The notes beneath the pieces are model-generated. The model worked only from the letters and a program-made list of their open reading frames with translations. It did not search any database and was not told the DNA's origin. 64,000 bases of DNA from contig CAUYUJ010014553.1 in the NCBI GenBank assembly GCA_963575745.1, forward strand, positions 217,501-281,500, written 5' to 3'. This DNA comes from Prorocentrum cordatum. Its lineage: Eukaryota > Sar > Dinophyceae > Prorocentrales > Prorocentraceae. How positions within the stretch are numbered: the stretch's first letter is position 1; each line of letters opens with the position of its first letter. The translations under genes were made by a program, and so were the position numbers. Shown here in pieces: positions 1-10,561 of this stretch.

Positions 1-365
1 GAAAACCCGTTTGGTTTGGGAAGACCCGGGGAGCTGGTTTGGAAGGACCCGCTTTTTTGTTTTTTCTTTTTTCTCTGTTTTTTTCTTTTTTTGTTTTTTT
101 TTTTTGTCATTGGTATTTTCTTGTTTTTTTTATTGTTTTTTTTGTATCGGGAAGACCAGGATGTTGGTTTGGGAAGACCCGCTTGGTTTGGGAAGACCCG
201 GAGAGTTGGTTTGGGAAGACCCGGTTGGTTTGGGAAGACCCGGGGGCGTTGGTTTGGGAAGACCCGTTTGGTTTGGGAAGACCTGGGCTTGGTTTGGGAA
301 GACCCGGCGGTCTGATTCCGCAACATTTGGTTTGGGAAGACCCGTTCGGTTTGGGAAAACCCTGT
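1..365 (+). repeat. TTTGGGAAGACCCG minisatellite
   Basis: A short unit, GGTTTGGGAAGACCCG with 2-5 extra bases, is repeated about 12 times. A T-rich patch at 55-145 interrupts it. Open frames cross it on both strands but have low-complexity composition, so no gene is called. A related TTTGGG-rich minisatellite lies at 16990-17490, just upstream of the Gag-like ORF. Confidence 0.85.
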
Positions 366-399
366 CCCCGAGTACCGGGCGTTGTTTTTCCTTTGTTTT

Positions 400-1510
400 T
401 ATTGGGGTTCCGGCGTCCCGGGGCCAACAGGGCCCCACGAGGCTGCAGGGAGGCCCCAGGAGGCCGCAGCGATGGCTCCAGACGCTTTTCAAGACGACTC
501 CCATGACGCCAGGAAGGCCCCCGAAGGCCCCGACGACGCCCCCAGAGGCACACCGAGAGAGCCGAATACGCAAAAATCGCCGATTTCCTATTGGAGAACT
601 GATACTTTGGGCGTGTTTGCCTTTTGGGCGTCCAGTGCGTCCAAGACGGCCCAAGAGGCACCCAAGCCGGTCGAGGATGCTCCCGAGAGGGCCCCAAGAC
701 GGTCCACGAGGGCGCCAAGACGGCCCACGAGGCGCCTAAACCGCCCAAGAACGCCCCAAGGCGGCGCCCAAGACGGGGACGAGGAACCGGAAATTCGAGC
801 CTTTTGGCCCAAGAGACCCCCTGGAGACCCCAAGACGCTCCAAAAAGGGGCCCAGGAGCCCCAAGAGGCCCCCATGAGACCCGAAAAAACAGCAAAAGAG
901 GTTCCGAAGATGCCCCAAGAGGCACCCCGAGAGTTGCCCAATAAGCAAAAATCGTCGATTTCCTATGGGGAAACTGATATGTTTGGCGTGTTTGCCTTGT
1001 GGGCGTCCACTGCATCCAAGACGGCCGAAGAAGCGCCCAAGGCGGTCGAAGATGCCCCCAAGAGGGCCCCAAGACGGCCCACGAGGGGGCCAAGACGGTC
1101 CACGAGGGGGCCAAGACGGCCCACGAGGCGCCTAAACCGCCCAAGAACGCCCCAAGGCGGCGCCCAAGACGGGGACGAGGAACCGGAAATTCTTGCCTTT
1201 TGGCCCAAGAGACCCTAGGAGACCCCAAGACGTTCCAAGAAGGGGCCCAGAAGTCCCAAGAGGCCCCCATGAGACCAGAAAAAACAGCAAAAGAGGCTCC
1301 GAAGACACCCCAAGAAGCACCCCAAGAGTGGCCCAATAAGCAACAAAAAAACTAATTTTTGGCGTTTGCCTTGTGGGCGTCCACTGCATCCAAGACGGCC
1401 CAAGAGGCACCCGAGGCGGTCGAAGATGCCCCCAAGAGGGCCCCAAGACGGCCCACGAGGGGGCCAAGACGGCCCACGAGGCGCCTAAACCGCCCAAAAA
1501 CGCCCCCGAG
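400..1510 (+). repeat. About 385-bp tandem repeat rich in CCCAAGACGG
   Basis: Three diverged copies start near 575, 950 and 1350. Each has an AT-richer segment (CAAAAATCGCCGATTTCC-like, then TTTGGCGTGTTTGCC) followed by GC-rich text built from CCAAGACGGCCCAAGAGG words. Long frames exist on both strands, up to about 400 codons on the minus strand, but they are repetitive and I do not call them genes. Similar text occurs at 56700-57500. Confidence 0.75.
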
Positions 1511-1514
1511 GAGC

Positions 1515-1535
1515 CCGTAGCCATTTTGGCCCAAG
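1515..1535 (+). other. Relic dinoflagellate spliced-leader sequence
   Basis: CCGTAGCCATTTTGGC followed by CCAAG matches the 21 invariant bases of the dinoflagellate spliced leader at 20 positions; the one difference is T to C after GGC. GGCTCAA follows directly and resembles a truncated second leader. Encoded relic leaders are known marks of genes that passed through a trans-spliced mRNA and were copied back into the genome. Here it sits 59 bases upstream of the start codon of an intronless gene. Confidence 0.8.
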
Positions 1536-1594
1536 GCTCAACATACAGGCGTTAAATACCCAGCATACGCACACACACGCACACCAGAGTTCCC

Positions 1595-4003
1595 ATGCCG
1601 CAGCCCCAGCCCACAATGCCCTCGCCAGAGCGCTTAGACCAGCGGCTGGGCGACATGGAGAGCGACTTCGGCGATGGCTTGGCGATGGCTGAGGAGGACC
1701 CGACCGCCGGCCTGCTCGGGCGCCGCCTCGCCTCCTCGGGCTTCCACGCCGCGCTGCGGCGCGTGGCGACCGAGCACGGGCGGGAGGTGCACAGGATGGA
1801 GGCGGAGATGGCGGAGCTGCGGGAGCTGGTGACCAACCTCCAGCAGGGGCCCCAAGGGTTATCGCTGGTGCAGAGGGTCAAACGTGTGGACGTAGAGGTC
1901 AGCGGTCTGGACGGCGCGCCGCTGAAGGTGCACACCACGTTGGCCGACGGCAAAAAGTTCATGACTTTGGAGCCTCCAGAGCTCGTGGGGCAGGGATTCG
2001 TCTCGGATGGCTTCAGCAGCTGCGACTCAGCTGGGGAGCTCGGAGATTACGATACGAACATGAATCCGAACCAGGCGCACGGGGCTGCCGTGGACAAGGG
2101 CCGCGAGCCCGCGGGCAGTGGCCTCGGGCAAGGCAAGCAGGAGGACGATCCGCGGCAGGAAGGCCACGCCCCCCACAGGGGCAGCAGCACCGATTTCTTC
2201 CAGAGGGCTATCCCGCCGCAGCGCAGGGTTGACTTCCCGCCGAAGGACGTTGAACCGACGCACAGCTTAGGCACGCTGCGCAGCACGGTGGGGACCGCGA
2301 AATCCAGCATGAAGTCCAAGCAGGACTTCCTTTTCACACCTGACCCGGTGACCAGCGCTGACTCCGAGCGCACCGAGAATCCTAAGGCCCGTTCGTCGCG
2401 CGCCTGGGCCTTCTTCCAGCGAGGAAAGACGGGCACGATGAAGACAAGCACAACGAGTGAGTACCCCCCGGGGTATTTCTCGGTGTTGCGACTGCGAGAC
2501 TCGGCATCGACGAACCTTTCCACCCCGATGTCGCGAAAATTCGAAGACGAGATGGCCGTGTTCGAGACCCCAGCTCAGCGGCGTTTGCGCCATAGGCAGG
2601 AGTTTTATGATCAGCGTGCAAAGTTGATGCGGGAGAATTGGGAAAGCTACAGAAAGAACGGTGTTCTTACGATGAGGCAGATCATTCACCATTGGTCGTT
2701 TGATTTCCTTTGCGGGCTCATGATTTGCACCAACGCCATCTTCATCGGCTTAAGCACGCAGTACAGCGCACGCCATGCGGGAGCAGTCAAGCAGGAGTAC
2801 GAGGTTGCTGGTCTGTTTTGCAGTGCGTTTTTCTTCGTGGAGCTGCTATTGCGAATCTATGCCGATCGTCGGAAATTTTTGTTCTCCTCGGCCTGGCGTT
2901 GGAATCTGTTCGACACGCTGCTGGTGGTGCTCTCTGGTGTGGACGTCGTCGTGCTGTACGTCTACAGCTCAGAGACCGGATCCGTCGCGCAGCGCATGAA
3001 GATGTTGAAGATGTTGCGCATCGCGAGGGTGCTCCGCATGTTCCGCATGTTCGACGAGCTGAGGCTCTTGGCGCTGATGATTCTGGACTGCTTTAAGTCC
3101 CTCGCGTGGGCGCTGTGCATGTTGGCGGTCATCATGTACGGATTTGCCATAATGTTCACCCAAGACGTCGAGAACCACTTGACTCAGCTAAAGGACGCGT
3201 CGTCGCCACCAGATCCTTCGCTCGTTGAGCATTTCGGGGACCTCTTCGTGACCTTGTCCAGCTTGTTCCATACCAGTTTAAATGGGATCAGCTGGTACAC
3301 CCTCACCAAAGCATTGGCATACAACCCAGTGATGACGGGGCTGTTCTTCTTCTACACTGCCTTTATTCTTGTGGCCGTGCTCAATATTATCACTGGCGTT
3401 TTCGTGAACGAAGCCGTGCAGACAATGCTTTCGCAGAGAGAGTTTCTGGTCGAGAAGCAGATACATCAGAAGCACACGTGGTGCCTGGAGATGAAGATTC
3501 TGTTCGAATCTTTGGACTCGGAGGGAACTGGCGGTATCAGCCTGGAGGTGCTCCGGGAATGTCTTGAGAACGCCCGCGTGCAGTCCTACTTCCAGGCGCT
3601 GGGTCTGGAGCCTTACGATGCCGAGCAGTTGTTCTTCCACCTGGACAGGGATTCATCGGGGGAGGTGAGCCTGGACGAGTTCCTGCAGGGCTGCCTGCGG
3701 CTGAAGGGCGGTGCCCGCAGTATAGACATGTACACTGTGATGCAGGACGTCAGGACGCTGAACACCAGGATCGCCCACCTGGTAGACATGCTCCGCACGA
3801 CTGTGGCGTCGGCGACGCTGGAGCAAATGGAGGAGGCGCTTGGATGCGGTCCGAGTCCCTCGCAGCACGCGCGCTGGGTGCCGACTCCAGGATCGGCGAA
3901 GCCCGCGGGGGGTGGCTGCCCCAGCAGCGACGGCTGCCCCAAGGGGCCCGAGGTCTTCATGTTTTCGGAGCAGGCCAAGGAGGACGAGAGGACGAGGTGC
4001 TGA
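1595..4003 (+). CDS. Voltage-gated cation channel, single six-helix domain, with EF hands
   Basis: An 802-residue membrane protein predicted to conduct cations in response to voltage. The N-terminal 360 residues are soluble, with a short helical segment near 55-90 and a Ser/Thr-rich stretch. S1 lies near 367-388, S2 near 403-424 and S3 near 437-456. S4 is near 464-490, with basic residues at about every third position (MLKMLRIARVLRMFRMF). S5 is near 502-524, the pore loop near 548-570 and S6 near 579-609. Two EF hands follow: one near 645-656 with a poor last ligand (DSEGTGGISLEV), and a canonical one near 683-694 (DRDSSGEVSLDE). The pore reads TSLNGISW and lacks the acidic residue expected in calcium or sodium channel filters. 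It resembles one domain of a Cav/Nav-type channel. The gene has no intron, and ATG 1595 follows the relic leader closely. Ion selectivity is not deducible. Confidence 0.88.
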   Translation: MPQPQPTMPSPERLDQRLGDMESDFGDGLAMAEEDPTAGLLGRRLASSGFHAALRRVATEHGREVHRMEAEMAELRELVTNLQQGPQGLSLVQRVKRVDVEVSGLDGAPLKVHTTLADGKKFMTLEPPELVGQGFVSDGFSSCDSAGELGDYDTNMNPNQAHGAAVDKGREPAGSGLGQGKQEDDPRQEGHAPHRGSSTDFFQRAIPPQRRVDFPPKDVEPTHSLGTLRSTVGTAKSSMKSKQDFLFTPDPVTSADSERTENPKARSSRAWAFFQRGKTGTMKTSTTSEYPPGYFSVLRLRDSASTNLSTPMSRKFEDEMAVFETPAQRRLRHRQEFYDQRAKLMRENWESYRKNGVLTMRQIIHHWSFDFLCGLMICTNAIFIGLSTQYSARHAGAVKQEYEVAGLFCSAFFFVELLLRIYADRRKFLFSSAWRWNLFDTLLVVLSGVDVVVLYVYSSETGSVAQRMKMLKMLRIARVLRMFRMFDELRLLALMILDCFKSLAWALCMLAVIMYGFAIMFTQDVENHLTQLKDASSPPDPSLVEHFGDLFVTLSSLFHTSLNGISWYTLTKALAYNPVMTGLFFFYTAFILVAVLNIITGVFVNEAVQTMLSQREFLVEKQIHQKHTWCLEMKILFESLDSEGTGGISLEVLRECLENARVQSYFQALGLEPYDAEQLFFHLDRDSSGEVSLDEFLQGCLRLKGGARSIDMYTVMQDVRTLNTRIAHLVDMLRTTVASATLEQMEEALGCGPSPSQHARWVPTPGSAKPAGGGCPSSDGCPKGPEVFMFSEQAKEDERTRC

Positions 4004-4385
4004 GTGAGACGGCCCGCGGAGCGGCCGACGACACACGCGCGTCAAGGGCAAAGTGATCAGGAGGGCGAGCGACGAGACGTACGAAGCAGGTTGACGTGCA
4101 GGTATCCCATCTGTGTCCCTTTCTCCGCGCTCATCCACCTCGCCCTCACCTCGTCTCTATCCCCCGTTCCCCACCATTCTCCTTCCCATGCTGAATCCGC
4201 GGCCCCTGCACCAGACGCCATTTCTGATCTGGCGGTGGCGGCATGTGCATCGGCCTGACCTGGTGCGCGGTCGACCCGCCTCTGGCCTCAGGACGGGGCT
4301 GAGGTACCCGCCCTGCCACGCCCGCGCGCCGAGCCTGCGGGGCCAGGGGAGGCTGATGGGCTTGTTTTCCACCGCCACCACCACC
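4004..4385. other. 3' flank of the channel gene
   Basis: No convincing coding frame. The first 100 bases are probably 3' untranslated sequence. I see no AATAAA signal, and that signal is not expected in dinoflagellates. Confidence 0.4.
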
Positions 4386-4582
4386 ATAAGTCGGAAGGGG
4401 GAGGGGTGGAGGAGGAGGAGGAGGAGAGGTGGCGGAGGAGGACGGAGGAGGGAGGAGGAGGGGAGGAAAGGATGAGGAGGATGAGGAGGAGGTGGAGGAG
4501 GAGGGTCTCCACTGTTATGGAGGGAGGAGGAGGAGGAGGAGGAGGAGGAGGAGGAGGAGGAGGAGGAGGAGGAGGAGGAGGC
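4386..4582 (+). repeat. GGA microsatellite
   Basis: Purine-only GGA/GAG repeats on the plus strand, pure at about 4520-4580. The long frames across it (poly-Gly, poly-Glu, poly-Arg, or poly-Ser on the other strand) are artefacts. Confidence 0.95.
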
Positions 4583-5190
4583 TCTTCCTATTCGGTTTCC
4601 CCCCGGCGCCCCGAGCGAGCTGGTCCAGCCTTCGTGACCTCTTTTCCTCGGCGCTCGTGGCATGTCTGGGATCCGCGCCAGGGGCCCCTTCGGCGGCGCC
4701 TCCGAGGACCTCCCTGGCGCGCTCCGCGCGCCAGGGAGGGGGGTCAGCGCAGATCCAAGAGATCTGCGTGGGGCGCCGAAAGTTTCTGTTTACGGTGATA
4801 GTTGTTCTTCGTCTACTCTTATTTTGCGCGACGCGAGGATGTCAAGTAACTGCGATCCTCGCCGCGCACTTCCCGTGCGATGCGCTTCTTGGACGTTCCG
4901 CATGCGTGTTCTGCGCGCGCCTGCGAGGTTAATCAACACAGCCGGACCGAGGCATGAGATCGAGGCCGTTCGGGGTTCAAAACATGTAAAAATTTCGTGT
5001 TGATGAGAGATGTGTGTTCCTGGCTTCGGTCCGACTGCTAGATTTCCTTGCTGACACAGTTGGGTTCCCGCTGGCGAAGGAGGTCTGTGGCTTCGCCGGT
5101 GAATTCCTGCTGCTGACATTCATTCCCACCCAAAGGAGCGATCACGCGAATGATGCCCAAAAGAGTGGCTGCGTGGGTGCTGCTTTCAAA
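4583..5190. other. No gene; perfect hairpin at 4710-4738
   Basis: No coding frame is supported. CTCCCTGGCGCGC and its exact reverse complement are separated by three bases (4710-4738). A second short palindrome around AGATC lies at 4749-4768. Confidence 0.5.
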
Positions 5191-5400
5191 CGTTTTCCCC
5201 AAACAGCTTGCTGAACGGGGTGCTGTTGTGATAGAAACTAGCTCCGGCCGAGGGAAGGCGGAGCAGAGACATCCTCACACAATTTTTTTCCCCAAACAGC
5301 TTGCTGAACGGGGTGCTGTTGTGATAGAAGCTAACTCCGGCCGAGGGAAAGCTAAGCAGAGACATCCTCAAACAAATGTGGTGGTCCGGCCCGTTTCGCC
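5190..5400 (+). repeat. 98-bp tandem duplication
   Basis: Two copies of a block that begins CCCAAACAGCTTGCTGAACG (near 5197 and 5294). Each ends with an AGAGACATCCTC motif that leads into the following 62-bp satellite family. Confidence 0.8.
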
Positions 5401-8190
5401 TGAGACATCCTCACAACTCTCGTTTCTGAGTTGTCCGGGATTGAGCGTTTCGCCTGAGACATCCTGCTAAATCTGAGCTCTGAGAGGCCGCGCGAGAGGT
5501 GGTCCGGCCCGTTTCGCTTGAGACATCCTTCAAACTCTGAGCTCCCAGATGCCGCGCGAGAGGTGGTCCGGGCCGTTTCGCCTGAGACATCCTCGCAACT
5601 CTGAGCTCCCAGATGCCGCGCGCGAGGTGGTCCGGCCCGTTTCGCATGAGACATCCTCGAAACTCTGACCTCGGAGATGCCGCGCGAGAGGTGGTCCAGC
5701 CCGTTTCGCCGGAGACATCCTCGAACTTATGAGCTTTGAGATGCACTGCGCGAGGTGGTCCGGCCCGTCTCGCCTGAGACATCCTCGCAACTCTGAGCTC
5801 TGAGATGCCGTGCGCAAGCTGATCCGGCTTGTTTCGCACGAGACATTCTCGCAACTCTGAGCTCCCAGATACCGCGCAAGAGGTGGTCCAGCCTGGGGGC
5901 CCAGAAGACCACATGTTGAAGACCACATGTTACATATCCTTCCTGGGACCCTGGGAGCCCGCCTGAGACATCCTCGAACTTCTGAGCTATGAGATGCCCT
6001 GCGCGAGGTGGTCCGGCCCGTCTCGCCTGAGACATCCTCGCAACTCTGAGCTCTGAGATGCCGTGCGCAAGGTGGTCTGGCCTGTTTCGCACAAGACATT
6101 CTCGCAACTCTGAGCTCCCAGATGCCGCGCAAGAGGTGGTCCAGCCTGGGGGCCCAGAAAACCACATGTTACATATCCTCCTTGGGACCCTGGGAGCCCC
6201 AGGAGGCCCCAGAGAGCTCCAGGAGGCCGCAGGACGCCCAGGACAGGCCCCAGAGTTCCCCAGGAGATTCCCAGGAGGCTCCCAGGAGGCCCCAGGAGGC
6301 CCCCTATCAGAACGTGTCAAGTTAATACACATCCGTGTCGATTCGTTGATTTTTCCTGCTCTTGTCAAGTGCCCCCCCTCCATTTTGAAGGGCCCAAGCG
6401 GCCACAGGTTAGATATCCCCCCTGGGAGCCCCAAGAGGCTTCAGGAAACCCCAGGTGGAGTTCAGGAGGCCACAGGAGGCCCATGAGGAAGCCCCAGGAG
6501 GTCCCCAGGAGGCCCCAGGAGGCACCAGGACGCCCCTGCAACTCGGAGCTCTGAGACGCCGCGTTCGAGGTGGTCCGGCCCGTTTCGCCGGAGACTTCCT
6601 CGCAGCACGTTTCGCCCGAGACTCCGGCCCGTCTCGCCTGAGACATCCTTGCAACTCTGAGCTCTGAAATGCCGTGCGCAAGGTGGTCCGGCCTGTTTCG
6701 CACAAGACATTCTCGCAACTCTGAGCTCCCAGATGCTGCGCAAGAGGTGGTCCAGCCTGGGGGCCCAGAAGACCACATGTTACATATCCCCCCTGGGAGC
6801 CCCAGGAGGCACCAGAGAGCTCAGGATGGCCGCAGGACGCCCAGGACAGGCCCCAGGGGTCCGCAGGAGATTCCCGGGAGGCTCCCAGGAGGCCCCAGGA
6901 GGCCCCCTATCAGAACGTGTCAAGTTAATACACATCCGGTGTCGATTCGTTGATTTTTCCTGCTCTTGTGCCCCCCCTCATTTTGGGGGGCCCAAGCGGC
7001 AACATGTTAGATATCCCCCTGGGAGCCCCAAGAGGCTTCAGGAAGCCCCAGGTGGGGTCCAGGAGGCCACAGGAGGCCCAGGAGGAAGCCCCAGGAGGTC
7101 CCCAGGAGGCCTCAGGAGGCACCAGGAGGCCCCCGCAACTCGGAGCTCTGAGACGCCGCGCTCGAGGTGGTCCGGCCCGTTTCGCCTGAGACTTCCTCGC
7201 AGCACGTTTCGCCCCAGACATCGTCGCAACTCTGGGGTCCGAGATGCCGCGCGAGATGGTCCAGCCCGTTTCGCCTGAGACATCCTCGCAACTCTGGGCT
7301 CCGAGATGCCTTGCGCGAGGTGGGCCGGCCCATCTCGCCTGAGACATCCTCGCAATTCTGAGCTCTGAGACGCCGTGCGCAAGGTGGTCTGGCCTGTTTC
7401 GCACAAGACATTCTCGCAACTATGAGCTCCCAGATGCCGCGCAAGAGGTGGTCCAGCCTGGGGGCCCAGAAGACCACATGTTACATATCCCCCCTGGGAG
7501 CCCCAGGAGGCCCCAGAGAGCTCCAGGAGGCCGCAGGACGCCCAGGACAGGCCCCAGAGTTCCCCAGGAGATTCCCAGGAGGCTCCCAGGAGGCCCCAGG
7601 AGGCCCCCTATCAGAACGTGTCAAGTTAATACACATCCGGTGCCGATTCGTTGATTTTTCCTGCTCTTGTGCCCCGCTCCCCGCCATTTTGGGGGGCGCC
7701 CCGGCGGCCACACCCCCTCTGGGAGCCCCAAGAGGCTTCAGGAAGCCCCGGGTGGGGTCCAGGAGGCCACAGGAGGCCCAGGAGGAAGCCCCAGGAGGTC
7801 CCCAGGAGGCCTCAGGAGGCACCAGGAGGCCTCCGCAACTCGGAGCTCTGAGACGCCGCGCTCGAGGTGGTCCGGCCCGTTTCGCCTGAGACTTCCTCGC
7901 AGCACATTTCGCCCCAGACATCGTCGCAACTCTGGGGTCCGAAATGCCGCGCGCGAGGTGGTCCAGCCCGTTACGCTGGAGACATCCTCGCAACTCTGGG
8001 CTCCGAGATGCCCTGCGCGAGGTGGGCCGGCCCATGCCTGAGACATCCTCGCAACTCTGAGCTCTGAGATGCCGTGCGCAAGGTGGTCTGGCCTGTTTCG
8101 CACGAGGACTTTCTTCGCATATCTGAGCTCTCAGATGCTGCGCACAAGAGGTGGTCCAGCCCGGGGGGCCAGAAGACCACATGTTACATT
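5380..8190 (+). repeat. 62-bp satellite within about 600-700-bp higher-order units
   Basis: The basic unit is about 62 bp (GAGGTGGTCCGGCCCGTTTC, then GCCTGAGACATCCTCGCAAC, then a CTGAGCTC/AGATGCCGCGC segment). Blocks of it alternate with a CCCAGGAGGCC-rich block and a spacer containing GTGTCAAGTTAATACACATC. The landmark GGGGCCCAGAAGACCACATG recurs near 5898, 6150, 6757, 7459 and 8166. Nearby units are very alike, which suggests recent amplification. Frames read across it on both strands but carry no recognisable domain. Confidence 0.85.
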
Positions 8191-8279
8191 ATCCCCCATG
8201 GGACCCTGGGAGCCCCAGGAGGACCCAGAGAGCTTTCAGGAAGACCGCAGGACGCCCAGGACAGGCCGCCCGCCGCAGA

Positions 8280-9400
8280 GAGATTCCGGGAGCGAGGAGG
8301 TGGAGGAGAGGAGGAGGGAGGGTAGGAGGTTTGGAGGAGAGGAGGAGGAGGAGGAGGAGGAGGTGTAGGAGGAGGAGGGAGGACGGAGGAGGAGGAGGAG
8401 GAGGAGAGAGGAGGAGAAGAAGGCCAGATCTCTGCAGCCTTTCGAATGGACATCGGGCTTCAGATTCGGTGAGTCCCTCCTGCGCGAGCGCCACGCGCCC
8501 CGGGTTCTCCGAGGCGCCCCGTTGTTTTCCAGGAGGGGGAAAACACAGACAAAGCCAATCGTCGATTTCCAGGAGAATATGGGACAATCTGGGAAGTGTG
8601 TGGGGGGGGGGAGTGGGAAGATGCACGAACATATGGAGGTATCCTGGGATCTGTGTGTGTGTGCATTTCTTTGCGTGTCCTTGGGCCCCTTCCTGCCTGT
8701 TGGCTGCCTGCCTCCCGGCGCGGGGCCGCGGAGCTCTCCTCGAGCCCGCGGCCCCGCGGGGCGGCGCTCCTCTCGGTGCGGGTCGCCCTTGCGCGGGCCC
8801 CCGGTGCCGCAATGCCCCCCGGGCACGGGGAGGAGGAGGAGGAGGAGGAGGAGGAGGAGAGGAGGAGGAGGAGGAGGAGGAGGAGGAGGAGGAGGAGGAG
8901 GAGGAGGAGGAGGAGGAGGAGGAGGAGGGAGGAGGAGGAGGAGGAGGAGGAGGAGGAGGAGGAGGAGGAGGAGAGGAGGAGGCGAGGAGGAGGAGGAGGA
9001 GGAGGAGGAGGAGGAGGGAGGGAGGAGGAGGAGGAGGAGGAGGGAGGAGGAGGAGGAGGAGGGGGAGGAGGAGGAGGAGGAGGAGGAGGAGGTGGGAGAG
9101 GAGGAGGAGGAGGAGGAGGAGGAGGAGGAGGAGGAGGAGGAGGAGGAGGAGGAGGAGGAGGAGGAGGAGGAGGAGGAGGAGGAGGAGGGGAGGAGGAGGA
9201 GGGGAGGGGAGGAGAGGAGGAGGAGGAGGAGGAGGAGGAGGAGGAGGAGGAGGAGGAGGAGGAGGAGGAGGAGAGGGTAGACGAGGAAGAGGAGAGGAGG
9301 AGGAGGAGGAGGAGGGAGGAAGGAGGAGGAGGAGGAGGAAGGAGGAGGAGGAGGAGGAGGAGGAGGAGGAGAAGAGGAGGAAGAAGAGGAGGAGATTAGC
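8280..9400 (+). repeat. Long GGA microsatellite, two blocks
   Basis: Almost pure GGA/GAG purine sequence at 8290-8420 and 8830-9395, with a non-repetitive island at 8425-8825. The 9395 end grades into GAAGAGGAGG. The very long plus and minus frames across it are low-complexity shadows. Confidence 0.95.
8421..8828. other. Island between GGA blocks, no gene identified
   Basis: Mixed-composition sequence with no convincing exon. It includes a G run followed by a TGTGTGTG stretch. Confidence 0.4.
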
Positions 9401-9720
9401 AGATGCAGATGCAGGTGCATGGGCAGGGAAAGAAGACGAGTCAGCATATGAGGACCCCCCTCCCCTGAGAACAGGGCCTCGCAACTCTTCACGCTTCGCG
9501 CATCCTCACCAGCCCATTCAGAAGCGCTGCCGACAAGAGCTGACAGGGACTTGGCGGAAGCGATCCCGAAGCGATGCCCTGGCGAGTTGCCTTCTTCAGG
9601 GAAGCGTAGAAGCGTGCAGTGGACCGTGTGCCCAGAGAGGCACGAAGAGGAGCGGGAGTAGGAGGACGAGGGGGACAAGGACGAGGATGGGGAAGGAACA
9701 TGTGGACGAGCACGGGAACG
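9400..9720. other. Unassigned sequence between GGA arrays
   Basis: No recognisable coding stretch. Several frames are open but short and without recognisable motifs. Confidence 0.35.
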
Positions 9721-9832
9721 AGGAGGAGGAGGAGGAGGAGGAGGAGGAGGAGGAAGACTAGAAGAGGAGGAGGAGGAAGACTAGGAGGAGGAGGAGGAGG
9801 AGGAGGAGGAGGAGGAGGAGGAGGAGGAATAA
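9721..9832 (+). repeat. GGA microsatellite
   Basis: Third GGA block, with GAAGACTAG interruptions. It precedes the first copy of a dispersed repeat family. Confidence 0.92.
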
Positions 9833-9984
9833 TAAACATGATAAGAAGACAAAGACGAGGACGGACTCTGGCAGCCATCTTAGGATGTGCTTGAGGCCTT
9901 GTTGGCGTCCTGGTGGGGCTATCCCGGGGCCCTCTTGTGGCCTTCTTTGGGGGGTCTTGGGGCCTTCTTGGGTTGAATCTGCGG

Positions 9985-10205
9985 CGCGGCGCGGCGCTTA
10001 GGGGAGAGCCGCATGTTGGAAGCGAACCGCCTTCCACCTTTTAAGCTGACGCATGCTTCAAAGACGGATGTGCACGGTGCTAAGGCGAGAGCCGCATTCT
10101 GAAAAGGAGCGACCCTCCATCTTTGAAGCTGCTGCGGGCTTGCAAGGCGAGTGCGCCCGCCCTCCATCCGTGAAGCTGGCTGCAAGTGCCAAGCTTCAGC
10201 ACCGC
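9985..10205 (+). repeat. Dispersed repeat family, copy 1
   Basis: Built from a roughly 70-bp subunit: GCTAAGGCGAGAGCC, CATTCTGAAAAGGA, a CCGCCCTCCATC-type word, then GTGAAGCTG and AATGTGC. Other copies lie at 11270-11795 and 62490-62950. All three lie beside GGA arrays. Confidence 0.7.
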
Positions 10206-10560
10206 AAACTGTCAGGCGGTCTCCGGCGCAACGCCCGGCCCGCTCCAGCGACACGTCCTGGGGTTGGGAGGGGGAGGAGCTGCCCACGCGGAGCGGGAAC
10301 GGGGGAGAGGAGGGGGGTGTCACGCATGCCCCCGCCGTGAAGCTCAGGCGATCGCAGGCATGGATTGCAGGGGGGTCGTGGATTGGCGACGGGTCCCGTT
10401 TCCATGGGGCATCGCGGACTTTCGCCGCCGAGCGAGGCGGCACGGGCCGCGTTTTGGGGAGGGCACCTCCCCCGATCCATGGAATTCAGGCGACCGCGCG
10501 CCGGATCCGTGGATCGCTGATCCATGTTCGCGCGCGCCCCCGATAACAGAGGAGCCAACA
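10206..10560. other. Unassigned GC-rich sequence
   Basis: No gene supported. GGATCCATGGAATTC-like and GGATCCGTGGATC words form short palindromes at 10473-10525. Confidence 0.35.
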
Positions 10561-10561
10561 C

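Noticed and set aside
107-1336. 409-codon minus-strand frame
   Set aside because: It covers minisatellite and the 385-bp repeat; composition is repetitive and no start or domain is convincing.
7683-7695. GCCATTTTGG as a leader core
   Set aside because: Only ten bases, inside a satellite unit.
5380-8190. CRISPR-like array
   Set aside because: Units are contiguous satellites without unique spacers, in a eukaryotic context.
8151-9761. Very long open frames on both strands (over 400 codons)
   Set aside because: They run through GGA arrays and encode only Gly, Glu, Arg or Ser/Leu/Pro runs.
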